Below, piece by piece: positions 18,061 to 30,728 of a stretch of DNA of 64,000 nt. The notes under the pieces are model-generated. The model had not been told where the DNA came from and made no database searches. It saw only the letters and a program-made list of their open reading frames with translations. The stretch comes from Dactylosporangium aurantiacum (lineage in GTDB: Bacteria > Actinomycetota > Actinomycetes > Mycobacteriales > Micromonosporaceae): NCBI RefSeq assembly GCF_000716715.1, contig NZ_JNYJ01000065.1:32743-96742 (forward strand), read 5' to 3'. The first letter of the stretch is position 1. Each line of letters opens with the position of its first letter. Both the position numbers and the translations under genes were made by a program.

Positions 18061-19463
18061 GCGCCGTCCCGGCTCCTGCGGCAGCGCGGTTCCACTGCGA
18101 GTGGGCGTGGCTGCCGGGTGGTGTCGCGGCCGACGTGCTGATCGAGGTCGTCGACGGCAGGTTCGCCACGGTCACGCCCGGCACGCCCGCCGGGCCCGGT
18201 GCGGTCCGGCTGGCCGGGGTGACGCTGCCAGGGCTGGCCAACGCGCACTCGCACGCGTTCCACCGGGCGTTGCGCGGGCGGACCCAGGGCGGGCGGGGCA
18301 CGTTCTGGACCTGGCGCGAGCAGATGTACGCGGTGGCCGGCGCCCTCGACCCCGACACCTACCACCGGCTCGCCACGGCCGTGTACGCCGAGATGGCGCT
18401 CGCCGGCATCACCTGCGTCGGCGAGTTCCACTACCTGCACCACGGGCCCGGCGGCACGCCGTACGCGGACCCCAACGCGATGGGCGAGGCGCTGGTCGCC
18501 GCGGCCGCCGACGCCGGCATCCGCATCACGCTGCTCGACACGCTGTACCTGACCGCGACCGTCGACGGCCGGCCCCTCGACGGCGTCCAGCGCCGCTTCG
18601 GCGACACCGGCGTCGACGGCTGGGCAGACCGGGTCGCCCTCCTGCGCCCGCGGCCGCACGCGAGGATCGGCGCCGCCGCGCACAGCGTCCGGGCCGTGCC
18701 GGCGGCCGCGCTCACCGAGCTCGCCCGGTACGCGTCGGCCCCGGGTGCGTTCGGTGCCGGCGCCGACGGCGTGCCGGTCCACGTCCACCTGTCGGAGCAG
18801 CGCGCGGAGAACGACGCCTGCCTCGCGGCGCACGGCCGCACCCCGACGCAGCTGCTCGCCGACCGGGGCCTGACCGGCCCGTCGGTGACCGCCGTGCACG
18901 CCACCCACCTCACCGACACCGACCGCACCGAGCTCGGCGACTCCGCCACCGGCGTCTGCTTCTGCCCCACCACCGAGCGCGACCTCGCCGACGGCATCGG
19001 CCACGCGCGCGCCCTGGTCGACGCGGGCAGCCCGCTGTCCCTCGGCAGCGACAGCCACGCCGTGATCGACCTGTTCGAGGAGGCCCGCGGCGTCGAGATG
19101 CACGAGCGGCTGCACACCGAGCACCGCGGCCACTTCACCGCCGCCGAGCTGCTCGCCGCCGCGACCGCCACCGGCCACGCGTCCCTCGGCTGGGCCGACG
19201 CGGGCGGCATCGCCCCCGGCGCCCGCGCCGACCTGGTCACGGTCGCCCTGAGCTCGCCCCGCACCGCCGGCTGCGCGCCGGAGGCGGTGCTGTTCGCCGC
19301 GACCGCCGCCGACGTCCGCCACGTCGTCGTCGACGGCCGCACCGTCGTCCGCGACGGCGTCCACGGCGCGGTCCCCGACACCGGCGCCGCCCTCACGGCC
19401 GCGCTGCGCGCGCTCGACGTGCCTACGCCGGCGGCGGCCGCGACGACCGGAGGGCCGCGATGA
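18057..19463 (+). CDS. hutF: Formimidoylglutamate deiminase
   Basis: 468 residues, amidohydrolase superfamily. It converts N-formimino-glutamate to N-formylglutamate and ammonia. Metal-site motifs in order are [13 protein letters not shown] (HxH), [17 protein letters not shown] and SLGSDSHA; the [18 protein letters not shown] segment is typical of HutF. ATG 18057 overlaps the stop of the M20 gene (ATGA). Presence of hutF means this pathway goes through formylglutamate (five-step route) and not formamide release by HutG-type formimidoylglutamase. Confidence 0.93.
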   Translation: MSAVPAPAAARFHCEWAWLPGGVAADVLIEVVDGRFATVTPGTPAGPGAVRLAGVTLPGLANAHSHAFHRALRGRTQGGRGTFWTWREQMYAVAGALDPDTYHRLATAVYAEMALAGITCVGEFHYLHHGPGGTPYADPNAMGEALVAAAADAGIRITLLDTLYLTATVDGRPLDGVQRRFGDTGVDGWADRVALLRPRPHARIGAAAHSVRAVPAAALTELARYASAPGAFGAGADGVPVHVHLSEQRAENDACLAAHGRTPTQLLADRGLTGPSVTAVHATHLTDTDRTELGDSATGVCFCPTTERDLADGIGHARALVDAGSPLSLGSDSHAVIDLFEEARGVEMHERLHTEHRGHFTAAELLAAATATGHASLGWADAGGIAPGARADLVTVALSSPRTAGCAPEAVLFAATAADVRHVVVDGRTVVRDGVHGAVPDTGAALTAALRALDVPTPAAAATTGGPR

Positions 19464-20629
19464 GGTCGATGCTGATCACCAACATCGGTGAGCTGGTCAC
19501 CTGCGTGCCGGGCTATGGCGAGGGGCCGCTGGGCATCCGCCGGCAGGCGGCGCTCGTGGTCGACGAGCGCGCGGTGGCGTGGATCGGCCGGGCCGCGGAC
19601 GCGCCGCCGGCCGACGCGCGGGTCGACGCCGCCGGCGGCGCGGTCCTGCCCGGGTTCGTCGACAGCCACGCGCACCTGGTGTTCGCCGGGGACCGGGCCG
19701 CGGAGTTCGCCGCGCGGATGGCAGGCGAGCCGTACACGGGCGGCGGCATCCGCACGACGGTCGGGGCGACCCGGGCGGCGGACGACGAGCAGCTGCGCAC
19801 GAACGTCGCCCGGCTGCGGCGGGAGGCGCTGCGGCAGGGCACCACCACCATGGAGATCAAGTCCGGCTACGGGCTGACCGTCGCGGACGAGGCCCGCTCG
19901 CTGCGGGTGGCGCGGGAGTTCAGCACCGAGACGACATTCCTCGGGGCGCACGTGGTCCCCGTCGAGTACGCGGGACGCACCGCCGACTACGTCAGCCTCG
20001 TCTGCGGCCCGATGCTGACCGCGGCGCAGGCGGCCGGGGCGCGGTGGATCGACGTGTTCTGCGAGCGGGGCGCGTTCGACGCCGACCACTCCCGGGCGAT
20101 CCTGACCGTCGGCGCGGCCGCCGGGCTGGGCGTGCGGGTGCACGCCAACCAGCTCACGGCCGGGCCGGGGGTGCGGCTCGCGGTCGAGCTCGGGGCGGCC
20201 TCCGCCGATCACTGCACGCACCTGGCCCCGGCCGACATCGACGCCCTGGCCGGGTCCTCGACCGTGGCGACGCTGCTGCCGGGCGCCGAGTTCTCGACCC
20301 GTTCGCCGTACCCGCCGGCGCGGGCGCTGCTGGACGCCGGGGCGACCGTCGCGCTCGCCACGGACTGCAACCCGGGCTCGTCCTACACGACGTCGATGCC
20401 GTTCTGCGTGGCCCTCGCGGTGCGCGAGATGGCGATGACGCCGGCCGAGGCCGTGCTCGCCGCCACCACCGGCGGGGCCGCCGCGCTGCGCCGCGACGAC
20501 GTCGGCCGGCTGCGGGTCGGGGCACGGGCCGACCTCATGATCCTCGACGCACCGTCGCACCTGCACCTGGCGTACCGGCCGGGCGTACCCCTGATATCCA
20601 CCGTCATGCTCAATGGGGAGCTGGTTTGA
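19460..20629 (+). CDS. hutI: Imidazolonepropionase
   Basis: 389 residues, amidohydrolase fold. It opens the imidazolone ring to give formiminoglutamate, feeding HutF. Motifs are [17 protein letters not shown] (metal-binding HxH), [21 protein letters not shown], and [13 protein letters not shown], all diagnostic for HutI. Length is slightly shorter than many (400-410) but complete. ATG 19460 overlaps the hutF stop by four bases; a second Met three residues inside is less likely because of this coupling. Confidence 0.95.
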   Translation: MRSMLITNIGELVTCVPGYGEGPLGIRRQAALVVDERAVAWIGRAADAPPADARVDAAGGAVLPGFVDSHAHLVFAGDRAAEFAARMAGEPYTGGGIRTTVGATRAADDEQLRTNVARLRREALRQGTTTMEIKSGYGLTVADEARSLRVAREFSTETTFLGAHVVPVEYAGRTADYVSLVCGPMLTAAQAAGARWIDVFCERGAFDADHSRAILTVGAAAGLGVRVHANQLTAGPGVRLAVELGAASADHCTHLAPADIDALAGSSTVATLLPGAEFSTRSPYPPARALLDAGATVALATDCNPGSSYTTSMPFCVALAVREMAMTPAEAVLAATTGGAAALRRDDVGRLRVGARADLMILDAPSHLHLAYRPGVPLISTVMLNGELV

Positions 20630-22146
20630 TCACCGTCACCGCCTCAGGCATCACCCCCGACGACCTCATCGCGGTCGCGCGGGGCAACGCGCGGGTGACC
20701 CTCGCGCAGGACGCGCTGGACGCGATGCGCACCAGCCGGTCGATCGTCGACGCCATCGAGCGTGACGGCCGCCCGGTCTACGGCGTGTCGACGGGCTTCG
20801 GCGCGCTGGCCAACACGTTCATCGCCCCGGAGCGCCGCGTCGAGCTGCAGCACGCGCTGATCCGCTCGCACGCGGCCGGCATCGGCGCCCCCATGCCCCG
20901 CGAGGTGGTGCGGGCGATGATGCTGCTGCGCGTCAGATCCCTCGCCATGGGCCGTTCCGGTGTACGGCCGGAGATCGCCACCGGCCTCGTCGACCTGCTC
21001 AACGCGGACATCACCCCCTGGGTGCCGGAGCACGGCTCGCTCGGGGCGTCGGGCGACCTCGCGCCGCTCGCGCACTGCGCGCTCGTGCTCACCGGCGAGG
21101 GCTGGGTCCTCGCCAAGGACGGCAGCCGCATCACCGCCGCCGACGCCGGGGTCAGCCCGCTGGAGCTGTCGTCGAAGGAAGGGCTCGCGCTGATCAACGG
21201 CACCGACGGCATGCTGGGCATGCTGCTGCTGGCGATCTCCGACGCGGCGCACCTGTTCACCATGGCCGACGTCACCGCGGCCCTGTCGATCGAGGCGATG
21301 CTCGGCTCCGACCGGCCGTTCATGCCGGAGCTGCACACGATCCGGCCCCACCCGGGCCAGGCCGCCTCCGCCGCCAACCTGCACCGCCTGCTGCAGGGCT
21401 CACCGATCATGGACTCGCACCGCGACGACCTCGAGCACGCCGTGCAGGACGCGTATTCGATGCGCTGCGCCCCACAGGTCGCCGGCGCCGCCCGGGACAC
21501 GCTGGAGTTCGCGACCACCGTCGCCGCCCGGGAGCTGCTGTCGATCGTCGACAACCCGGTCGTGCTCCCCGACGGCCGGGTCGAGTCGACCGGCAACTTC
21601 CACGGCGCGCCCCTCGGGTTCGCCGCCGACTACCTCGCGATCGCGGCGGCGGAGGTCGGCGCGATCGCCGAGCGCCGCGTCGACCGCATGCTCGACGTGT
21701 GCCGGTCGCGGGACCTGCCACCGTTCCTCACCCCGGACGCCGGGGTCAACTCGGGCCTGATGATCGCGCAGTACACGGCCGCGGGCATCGTCGCGGAGAA
21801 CCGGCGCCTCGCCTCTCCCGCCAGCGTCGACTCCCTGCCGACGTCGGGCATGCAGGAGGACCACGTCTCGATGGGCTGGGCGGCGACCCGCAAGCTGCGC
21901 ACCGTCCTGGACAACCTGTGCAGCATCCTCGCCGTCGAGCTGCTCTCCGCGGTCCGTGGCCTGCAGCTGCGCGCCCCGCTGACGCCGTCGGTGGCCGGCC
22001 GGCTCGCCATGGCGGCCGTCGAGGAGCACGCCGGCCAGCCCGGCCCGGACGTGTTCCTCGCCCCCGTCCTGGAGGCGGTCCGTGCCACCATCGCCGGCCG
22101 CGACCTACGCACCGCCATCGAACGGGAGGTCGGCCCCCTGGCATGA
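20626..22146 (+). CDS. hutH: Histidine ammonia-lyase
   Basis: 506 residues from TTG 20626, which overlaps the hutI stop as TTGA. It catalyses the first step, histidine to urocanate and ammonia. The Ala-Ser-Gly triad that forms the MIO cofactor is in [29 protein letters not shown], the MIO-enzyme NGTDGMLG helix and [12 protein letters not shown] near the C-terminus confirm the family. The rare TTG start is supported by the overlap and by the absence of a nearby alternative. Last gene of the operon; no terminator-type T run follows, only a repeat-rich non-coding stretch. Confidence 0.96.
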   Translation: MITVTASGITPDDLIAVARGNARVTLAQDALDAMRTSRSIVDAIERDGRPVYGVSTGFGALANTFIAPERRVELQHALIRSHAAGIGAPMPREVVRAMMLLRVRSLAMGRSGVRPEIATGLVDLLNADITPWVPEHGSLGASGDLAPLAHCALVLTGEGWVLAKDGSRITAADAGVSPLELSSKEGLALINGTDGMLGMLLLAISDAAHLFTMADVTAALSIEAMLGSDRPFMPELHTIRPHPGQAASAANLHRLLQGSPIMDSHRDDLEHAVQDAYSMRCAPQVAGAARDTLEFATTVAARELLSIVDNPVVLPDGRVESTGNFHGAPLGFAADYLAIAAAEVGAIAERRVDRMLDVCRSRDLPPFLTPDAGVNSGLMIAQYTAAGIVAENRRLASPASVDSLPTSGMQEDHVSMGWAATRKLRTVLDNLCSILAVELLSAVRGLQLRAPLTPSVAGRLAMAAVEEHAGQPGPDVFLAPVLEAVRATIAGRDLRTAIEREVGPLA

Positions 22147-22883
22147 CACACCGAGCCCGCTCGGCGCCGCGCCGCTGAGCCCGGCCCTGACGGCGGCGCC
22201 GACGGCGGATGGCGGCATTAGCGGGGCCGGCTCGGACCACCGCGGCGGGTCGAAAACCTGCCTGGATGCACGGACCGACCGACGTCGGCTCAGTCCGTTC
22301 TCGACCGGCCGCGAGACACCGGGGCGGAGACGCCGGGCGAGACGCCGGGCGGAGACGCCGGGCGAGACGCCGGGCGAGACGCCGGGCGGAGACGCCGGGC
22401 GGAGACGCCGGGCGGAGACGCCGGGCGGAGACGCCGGGCGGAGACGCCGGGCGGAGACGCCGGGCGGAGACGCTGCCACCGCGGGATGCCCGTGTGGCGA
22501 TCCCGGAGGGGCACGGCGTCATGTCACCCCGGGGGGCTGGTGCTGCGTTCGGCCGGCACCAGAGCCCACGCGGCCGGCACCCATGGCGGGAAGCCGTCGA
22601 ACGCCACGCCACGCCACGCCGCGGAGGGGGGGCGGGCCACCGCAACACGATGCCCGGGGCGCCAAGGCACGCAGGGCATGGGAGCCGCCAACAGATGCCC
22701 CGGGGCCGTGTCATGCCGCAGAGGTGCGCAATGCACGGCTGCCGCAGTTGCCGACGCGGGCGAGCCGGTCACAGCCCGACGCCGGCGAGCGGTCACGGCC
22801 CGGCGGCGGCGAGCGGTCACGGCCGGTGGCGGCGCCCGGGAGCCGCACGGTTCCTGGGCGCCGCCGAAGCGGGGCGCGGCCTG
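22147..22883. other. 737-bp repeat-rich non-coding stretch between hutH and rdgB
   Basis: The two flanking genes converge here. Open frames exist on both strands but are GC-driven: they run through tandem repeats and into rdgB on the opposite strand. The stretch holds the GAGACGCC repeat (separate entry), a CGCCACGCCACGCCACGC tract near 22605, and a second imperfect repeat around 22769-22830 built on GAGCGGTCACGGCC. No gene is supported. Confidence 0.6.
22326..22474. repeat. GAGACGCCGGGC tandem repeat, about 12 copies
   Basis: Twelve copies of GAGACGCC separated by GGGC or GGGCG, giving an irregular mix of 12-nt and 13-nt units. The mixed unit length breaks any reading frame. The last copy ends in a variant (GAGACGCT). 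Confidence 0.9.
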
Positions 22884-23476
22884 TCAGAGGGTGGCGGCCA
22901 GGGCGCGGAACGCCTTGCCCCGGTGGCTGATGGCGTCCTTCTCCGCCGGGGGCAGCTCGGCGGTGGTCAGCTCGTGCCCGTCGGCGACGAAGATCGGGTC
23001 GTAGCCGAAGCCGCCGTCGCCGCGGGGGGTGCGGATGAGGCGGCCGCGCATCTCGCCGCGGTGGACGGCCTCGCGGCCGTCGGGCCAGACGATGGCGGCG
23101 GCGCAGACGAAGGCGGCGCCGAGGTGCTCGTCGGGGACGTCGCCGACCTGGGCGAGGACCAGCCGGAGGTTGGCGCCGTCGCGGTCGGGGGTGCCGCTGG
23201 GCAGGCCGGACCAACGGGCGCTGAAGACCCCGGGCATGCCGTTGAGGGCGTCGACGGCCAGGCCGGAGTCGTCACCGACGCTGGGCAGGCCGGTGATGGC
23301 GGCCGCCTCGCGCGCCTTGAGCAGCGCGTTCTCCTCGAAGGTGAGGCCGGTCTCAGGGGCCTCGGGGTACGTGGGCACGTCGTCGAGGCCGAGGAGCTCG
23401 ACGTGCGGGGCCGACTCGGCCAGGACGCGGCGCAGCTCGACGAGCTTCTTCGTGTTGCGGGTGGCGAGCAGCAGTT

Positions 23477-23480
<4 letters not shown>
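22884..23480 (-). CDS. rdgB: RdgB/HAM1 non-canonical purine NTP pyrophosphatase
   Basis: 198 residues. It cleaves dITP, ITP and XTP to the monophosphate and so keeps deaminated purines out of nucleic acids. Family motifs in order are [14 protein letters not shown] (substrate site), [29 protein letters not shown] with catalytic Asp, [11 protein letters not shown] and [11 protein letters not shown]. Length is normal. ATG 23480 overlaps the stop of rph (ATGA, 23477-23480), a conserved actinobacterial gene pair, so the two are translationally coupled. Confidence 0.96.
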
Positions 23481-24205
<725 letters not shown>

Positions 24206-24219
24206 GCGGTCCAGCCTAG

Positions 24220-25005
24220 TCAAGCGACATGGTCCGGCACCGGCAGGCCCGGGGCGAGGTCGGAGGGGCGGCGCAGCTCGGTGTAGGCGAGGGCGAGCAG
24301 GCCGGGCAGCAGGTCCGTGGACCGGCGGATCATCCAGCGGGTGCCCTGGGTCGCCATCCACCACGCCTGCGCGGTGCGGGTCGGGGGCGGGCTGCTGGGC
24401 GCCGGGTCGGGCCGGGCGCCGATGCCGGGGCCGAGCCGGGCGGCGAGCAGGTCGTAGAACGAGCAGGCCAGGAAGCGGTGTCCGCGCTCGCTCGGGTGCA
24501 GCCGGTCGACGCTCCACATGCGGCGCTCGTACGACCAGGGATGGCCGGCCGCGTCGAAGTGCACGGTGCGGTGCCGGGCGGCGACCAGGTCGGCGGCGGC
24601 GTTGAGGTCGCGCATCCGGCGGGCCAGGGGACGCGCGAGGGGCCCGGGCAGCCCGAACATGCGGCCGGGGTCGGGCAGCCGGATGGTGAGGACCTCGGCG
24701 CCGCGGGCGCGCAGGGCGGCCACGGTGCGGTCCAGGTTCGCCGCGACCCGCGCCGGGTCGAACGGGCTGCGCAGGGTGTCGTTGGTGCCGGCGATGACGG
24801 CGGCGATGTCGGGGCGCAGGTCGAGCGCGCGGGGCAGCTGGCCGGTGACGACGTCGCTGGTCTGCGCGCCGCTGCCGGCGAGGTTGTGCAGGCGGGCGCC
24901 GAGCGCGGCGGCGAGGATGGGTGCCCAGCCGCGCCAGGAGCCGTCGGGCATCCGGTCGCCGTACCCGGCGGTGGTGGAGTCGCCCAGGGCGACGAAGACG
25001 GTCAC
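24220..25005 (-). CDS. SGNH/GDSL-family hydrolase
   Basis: 261 residues from GTG 25005. SGNH blocks are [14 protein letters not shown] (catalytic Ser and block I), NLAGSGAQT (block II Gly), AGTNDTLR (block III Asn) and [13 protein letters not shown] (block V Asp and His), all intact. No signal peptide, so a cytoplasmic esterase. It overlaps the stop of the upstream glycosyltransferase by four bases (GTGA), forming a three-gene operon with two glycosyltransferases. A role in acyl removal from a glycolipid or polysaccharide is a plausible inference. The C-terminal 50 residues are Pro-rich and then helical. Confidence 0.9.
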   Translation of the reverse strand: MTVFVALGDSTTAGYGDRMPDGSWRGWAPILAAALGARLHNLAGSGAQTSDVVTGQLPRALDLRPDIAAVIAGTNDTLRSPFDPARVAANLDRTVAALRARGAEVLTIRLPDPGRMFGLPGPLARPLARRMRDLNAAADLVAARHRTVHFDAAGHPWSYERRMWSVDRLHPSERGHRFLACSFYDLLAARLGPGIGARPDPAPSSPPPTRTAQAWWMATQGTRWMIRRSTDLLPGLLALAYTELRRPSDLAPGLPVPDHVA

Positions 25006-26108
25006 GGCACGCCCGCCGAGACGGGGGCGCCGTGCACGGCCAGGAACCCGGCGACCGCCGCCGGCCACGAGTAGCGCTCGGCGCGGTCCCGGGCGGCCCG
25101 CCGGCGCTCGGCGACCGGTCGGGCGAGCACCCGCCGTACACCTGCCGCGAATTCGGACTCGACGGCCGCCCCGGCGTCGCCGACCACCTCCGGCAGCGCC
25201 GACGCCGAGGAGACCACCACTGGCGTGCCGCAGGCGAGAGCCTCCAGCGCGGCCAGGCCGAACGTCTCGATCGGGCCGGGCGCGATGACGACGTCGGCGG
25301 TGGCCAGCAGCTCCGCGACGGCGGTGCGGTCGGCGACGAACTCGGTGAAGTGCACCGCGTGCCCGCGCGCCTGTTCCTGCAGCCGGGGCCGCAGCGGGCC
25401 GTCGCCGGCCACGACGAGGACCGCGTCGACGCCCTCGGCGCGCAGGGCGATCAGCGCCTCGATGGAGCGTGCCGGGTGCTTCTCCGCCGAGAGCCGCCCG
25501 CAGTGCACCAGCAGCACCTGGCCGGGCGCGGCGTACCGCTCCCGCAGCGCGGCCGACGCCCGCGAGGGGTTGAACAGGTCGAGGTCGACGCCGAGCGGCA
25601 CGCGCACCAGGTTGCCCGCGCCGATCCGGTCGAACTCGGCGGCGGCCCAGGCGGTGGTGCACAGCACCTGGTCGTAGGCCCGGTGGCTGCGGGCGTTGAG
25701 CAGGTCGGCGCAGGCGGCGCCGGCCGGGCCGGCGAAGCGCAGCAGGCCGGCGAGGCTCTCGTGGGACACCATGACGGCGGGGATGCCCCGCTGCCGCGCC
25801 CACCGGCCGGTCCAGCGCAGCGTGAACCGGTCGGAGACCTCGAGCCGGTCGGGGCCCAGCCGGTCGAGGAGCCGGGCGAGCCGGCGCCGGTGGATGAGGA
25901 CCCGGTAGCCGCCGGTGCCGGGCACGACCGGGCCGGGCAGCGTGATCACCCGGCCCTGCGCGTCGGTGACGTCGGAGTGCTCCTCGCCGGGCACGATGAG
26001 GATCGGCTCGTGGCCGGCGGCGACGTAGCCCTCGCCGAGGGCGCGCAGGGCGGTCCGGAGGCCGCCGGAGCGGGGCATGACGAAGTTCGCCAGGCGCACG
26101 ATCCTCAC
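25002..26108 (-). CDS. Glycosyltransferase, GT-B fold (group 1/GT4 type)
   Basis: 368 residues from GTG 26108. The N-terminal acceptor domain is followed by the donor domain with [33 protein letters not shown] and the EX7E motif within [21 protein letters not shown]. No membrane segment; peripheral. The start overlaps the stop of the upstream glycosyltransferase by four bases (GTGA). The two enzymes probably act in sequence on the same glycolipid or glycan, with the GDSL hydrolase downstream. Donor sugar cannot be read from the sequence. Confidence 0.9.
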   Translation of the reverse strand: MRIVRLANFVMPRSGGLRTALRALGEGYVAAGHEPILIVPGEEHSDVTDAQGRVITLPGPVVPGTGGYRVLIHRRRLARLLDRLGPDRLEVSDRFTLRWTGRWARQRGIPAVMVSHESLAGLLRFAGPAGAACADLLNARSHRAYDQVLCTTAWAAAEFDRIGAGNLVRVPLGVDLDLFNPSRASAALRERYAAPGQVLLVHCGRLSAEKHPARSIEALIALRAEGVDAVLVVAGDGPLRPRLQEQARGHAVHFTEFVADRTAVAELLATADVVIAPGPIETFGLAALEALACGTPVVVSSASALPEVVGDAGAAVESEFAAGVRRVLARPVAERRRAARDRAERYSWPAAVAGFLAVHGAPVSAGVP

Positions 26109-27244
26109 GCGGACACCGCCGGCACGGCCGTCGGCAGCACGTCGCGGTAGTGCCCGATCAGCTCGTCGCCGACCGCGGACCAGGTGCGGGACGCGACGGC
26201 GACCCGGGCGGCGAGGCCCATCGCGTGCCGGCGCTCGGTGTCGGCGACCAGCCCGGCGACCGCGTCGCGCAGCGCCACCGCGTCGCACGGCGGCACGAGG
26301 ATCCCGGTGCGGCCGTCGTCGACGAGGTCGAGGGGGCCGCCCTGGGCGGGCGCGACCACCGGTACACCGGAGGCGAGGGCCTCCTGGACCGTCTGCCCGA
26401 ACGTCTCGAACGGCCCGGTGTGGGCGAACACGTCGAGGCTGGCGAACACCCGGGCGAGCTGGTCGCCGCGGCGCTCGCCGAGGAAGACCGCGTCGGGCAT
26501 GGCGCGTTCCAGGGCGGGGCGGGCCGGGCCGTCACCGACGACCACGACCCGGACACCGGGGATGCGGCTGACCGGCGCGAGGAGGTCGACCCGCTTCTCC
26601 ACGGCGAGGCGGCCCACGTACCCGACGAGCACGGACCGGTCGGTGCCGAGCAGGGCTTGGCGCAGCGCGGCGCTGCGGCGGCCGGGGGCGAAGCGGGCCG
26701 CGTCGACGCCGCGGCGCCACAGCCAGACGCGCTCGATGCCGTGGCTGTGCAGGGCGGTGGCGGCGGCCGTCGACGGTGCGAGGGTCCGGTCGGCGGCGTT
26801 GTGGATGCGGCGCAGCCACCGCCACGCGGCCTGCTCGCCGAGGCCGGAGTGGTAGTACAGGCGGGCGTAGGCGGGCACGTCCGTCTGGTACACGGCGACG
26901 GTCGGCAGTCCGAGCGACGCGGCGACCGTCATGCCGCGCGCGCCGAGCACGAACGGGCTGGCCAGGTGCACCAGGTCGGTGCGGTGGGCGCGCAGCGCCG
27001 CGGCGAGGCGGCGGCTGGGCAGCCCGAGCCGGAAGGTCCCGTAGCCGGGGGTGGCGACCGAGGGGACCCGGATGATCTCGTACGGGAAGGCGCCGGTGAC
27101 CGACCGCGCCCCGGAGGAGGGCTGGGGTGCGATCACGAGCGGCTCGTGGCCGCGCGCGACGAGGTGTTCGGCGACCCTGACGACGGAGTGGGCGACGCCG
27201 TTCACATCGGGCGGGAACGACTCGGTGACGATCGCGATCCGCAT
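26105..27244 (-). CDS. Glycosyltransferase, GT-B fold, similar to GDP-mannose-dependent mannosyltransferases
   Basis: 379 residues from ATG 27244. It begins MRIAIVTESFPPDVNGVAHSV, the typical opening of GT4 enzymes such as the actinobacterial MgtA/PimB-like mannosyltransferases. Further motifs are YQTDVPAYARLY, VGYVGRLAVEKRVDLL and the EX7E-type GPFETFGQTVQEALASGVPVVAP. Those relatives add mannose to glycolipids at the cytoplasmic face of the membrane; the exact acceptor here is not known. First gene of the operon with a second glycosyltransferase and a GDSL hydrolase. Confidence 0.9.
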   Translation of the reverse strand: MRIAIVTESFPPDVNGVAHSVVRVAEHLVARGHEPLVIAPQPSSGARSVTGAFPYEIIRVPSVATPGYGTFRLGLPSRRLAAALRAHRTDLVHLASPFVLGARGMTVAASLGLPTVAVYQTDVPAYARLYYHSGLGEQAAWRWLRRIHNAADRTLAPSTAAATALHSHGIERVWLWRRGVDAARFAPGRRSAALRQALLGTDRSVLVGYVGRLAVEKRVDLLAPVSRIPGVRVVVVGDGPARPALERAMPDAVFLGERRGDQLARVFASLDVFAHTGPFETFGQTVQEALASGVPVVAPAQGGPLDLVDDGRTGILVPPCDAVALRDAVAGLVADTERRHAMGLAARVAVASRTWSAVGDELIGHYRDVLPTAVPAVSA

Positions 27245-27310
27245 GCCGTCACCATGGGGGCGTCGTCCATGCGGGCGGCCACCATCGACTGACGAATCGG
27301 CGAACGCTGC

Positions 27311-28063
27311 TTAAATGTCGTACCTCGCGCCGGGCCGCACGATGTCGATCGGGCCCTCGAACGCGGCCTTCGCGGCTTCGAGGGTGAGTGCCTCGCTGCC
27401 CCACGCGGGCACCAGGTGGGTCAGCAGCAGCCGCCCGACCTCGGCCTTGGTGGCGTGCTCCGCCGCCTCACGCCCGGTGAGGTGCAGGTCGGGCGGGTTG
27501 TCGACGCCGTCGAGGTAGCTGGCCTCGCACAGGAACAGGTCGGCGCCCTGGGCGAGGCGGATCAGCTGGTCGCAGGGGGCGGTGTCGGCGGAGTACGTGA
27601 TGACCCGTCCCTCGTGCTCGACGCGCACCCCGTAGGTCTCGATCGGGTGGTTGACCCGGTCGACGGTGACGTGGAACGGCCCGATCGGGAAGCTGCCCGG
27701 CTGCAGCGAGTAGAACGTGTACACGTCGCTGATCGCCATCGGCTCGTTCTCCCCGCCGTACGCGGCGGAGATGCGGTCCGGCGCGGCGACCGGCGCGTAG
27801 ACCGGCAGCGGCGGCAGCGGGCCGGACGGCGCGTAGCGCCGGGCCACGATGTAGGAGCACGCGTCGAGCATGTGATCGCAGTGCAGGTGCGTCAGCAGGA
27901 TGGCGTCGACGTTGTAGAGGCCTGAGAACCGCTGCAGCGTCGACATCGAACCGGGACCGAAGTCCACCAGCAGCCGGAACCCGTCGGCCTCGATGAGATA
28001 CGCCGAGCAGGGGGCCTCGGGACCCGGGAAGCTGCCGGCGCAGCCGAGAACGGTGAGCCTCAT
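27311..28063 (-). CDS. Metallo-beta-lactamase fold hydrolase, RNase Z / phosphodiesterase type
   Basis: 250 residues. The metal-binding signature THLHCDHMLD (HxHxDH) is at about residue 60, with further ligands in SADTAPCD and LLLTHLVPAW. Starts LTVLGCAGSFPG, the opening seen in actinobacterial MBL proteins near rph-rdgB and related to cyclic nucleotide phosphodiesterases. The exosite arm of true RNase Z is absent, so a phosphodiesterase is more likely than tRNase Z. It lies in the rph-rdgB gene neighbourhood, which is a common arrangement; in actinobacteria it is often upstream of rph. Confidence 0.9.
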   Translation of the reverse strand: MRLTVLGCAGSFPGPEAPCSAYLIEADGFRLLVDFGPGSMSTLQRFSGLYNVDAILLTHLHCDHMLDACSYIVARRYAPSGPLPPLPVYAPVAAPDRISAAYGGENEPMAISDVYTFYSLQPGSFPIGPFHVTVDRVNHPIETYGVRVEHEGRVITYSADTAPCDQLIRLAQGADLFLCEASYLDGVDNPPDLHLTGREAAEHATKAEVGRLLLTHLVPAWGSEALTLEAAKAAFEGPIDIVRPGARYDI

Positions 28064-28410
28064 GCTTGCCCTAACAACAACGCCAAGACGTCGTCTCCCA
28101 TCGCTCTGGTCACGCCTGGGCGCCAGTGTGGATCACGCCGGTCAGGTGAGGATAGTTCGTGGTCCCGGGATGCCGGATGACGGCACCTGTACCGCTACCG
28201 GGCGCTGACGGACGGCACCGGCGGGGGTTGCCCGGCCGGTTGCTGCCGATGGGCAAGTCCGTCACGAGGCGCAGCCTACGCCGGACTGGCAGGCAAGGCT
28301 GAACGATCGGACGGCAGATGTCGCCAACGTGACAGGGTCGCGTGACGCGGCACGCCCGGGCTCGTTGAGATTCGTAAGCCACCAAACGACCCCCAGCAAC
28401 AGGAGCGGAC
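28064..28410. other. 347-bp divergent intergenic region
   Basis: It separates the MBL gene (minus) from a small membrane protein gene (plus). Only the Shine-Dalgarno AGGAG (28401-28405) of the latter is clear. No RNA gene, repeat or terminator with a T run was seen. Confidence 0.5.
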
Positions 28411-28758
28411 GTGCCCGTCGAGGTGTCCATGCGCAAACGCCTGCGCCAGCAGCTTCCCGACGCCTTCCGGCTGCCCACCGACCGGGACCCCGCGCCGCAG
28501 CCGCGGCACCTGGCCGCGGTGTGCGGCTGGGCGGCGGCGCTCGGCCTCGGGGGCATGGCGGTGGCGCTGCGGGCGTTCGTCGGGCTCATCGGCGCCTACC
28601 GGGCCTGGTACGCGCCGACGGTCATCGTCATCGGGCTGATCGGGCTGACGTGCACGATCGCCGCGTTCGCCAGCGTGCACCAGCGGCGGCTGCCGTTCGC
28701 GCTGCTGGGAGCGGCGTCGGTGAGCCTGGTGATCGGCTGGATCGTGACGGGTCTCTGA
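28411..28758 (+). CDS. Small three-helix membrane protein of unknown function
   Basis: 115 residues from GTG 28411 with AGGAG 5 nt upstream. A basic N-terminus (MRKRLRQQLP) precedes hydrophobic segments at about 37-58, 66-85 and 92-112, with the cytoplasmic loops kept short. No motif is recognised. It is alone on the plus strand between minus-strand genes, with cysM convergent 80 bp downstream. Confidence 0.7.
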   Translation: MPVEVSMRKRLRQQLPDAFRLPTDRDPAPQPRHLAAVCGWAAALGLGGMAVALRAFVGLIGAYRAWYAPTVIVIGLIGLTCTIAAFASVHQRRLPFALLGAASVSLVIGWIVTGL

Positions 28759-28837
28759 GGGGTCGCCGGCGGGCGTCCGAGGCCGCGGGTGCGACCTCGG
28801 ACGCGTGCCTGCCTCAGGCCCGACGCGCGTGTCTGTC

Positions 28838-30172
<1,335 letters not shown>

Positions 30173-30664
30173 TCAGCTGCTCGCGCGACACTCGTAGTCG
30201 ACGGTCGTCGGGCTCTGCCCGAAGAGATATGACTGGACGGCGTGTGAGTCCACGACTGCATTAACTACCTGAACCGGCTCCTCGGTGACGGCACCGTCCA
30301 CGATGCGGAACGACCTGATCTCGGTCTGCTCCGGGTCGCGGGTCGAAACCAGCAGATAGTGCGCATTGGGCTCACCGGCGAAGGACACGTCGGTCCGCGA
30401 CGGATAGGCCTCGGTGGCGGTGTGCGAGTGGTAGACGACCACCGGCTCCTCGTCCGCGTCGTCCATCTCGCGCCACAGCCGCAGCTGCTCGACGGAGTCG
30501 AACTCGTAGAACGTCATCGAGCGGGCCGCATTGGCCATCGGCACGTGCCGCACCGGGGTGTCCGAACCGGCCGGCCCCGCCACGATGCCGCACGCCTCGT
30601 CGGGGTGGTCCCGGCGGGCGTGCGCAACGATCGCGTCGAGGATCGCGGCGTCGATGGTCAGCAC
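30173..30664 (-). CDS. mec: CysO-cysteine hydrolase, JAMM metalloprotease (Mec)
   Basis: 163 residues from GTG 30664. It releases cysteine from CysO-Cys. The JAMM motif HSHTATEAYPSRTD fits HxH-x7-S-x2-D, and the upstream Glu is in DEACGIVAG, so the zinc site is complete. The frame extends upstream to an ATG at 30715, but the LTIDAAILDAIVAH start fits the family. In Mycobacterium tuberculosis the order mec-cysO-cysM is the same. With a CysO that carries an extension, Mec may also process its C-terminus. Confidence 0.92.
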   Translation of the reverse strand: MLTIDAAILDAIVAHARRDHPDEACGIVAGPAGSDTPVRHVPMANAARSMTFYEFDSVEQLRLWREMDDADEEPVVVYHSHTATEAYPSRTDVSFAGEPNAHYLLVSTRDPEQTEIRSFRIVDGAVTEEPVQVVNAVVDSHAVQSYLFGQSPTTVDYECRASS

Positions 30665-30728
30665 GACTGACAGCTTACCGAAACCCGAAGGCAACTCGCT
30701 CGTGACCGACCTCACGCCCCCCGGGCCC

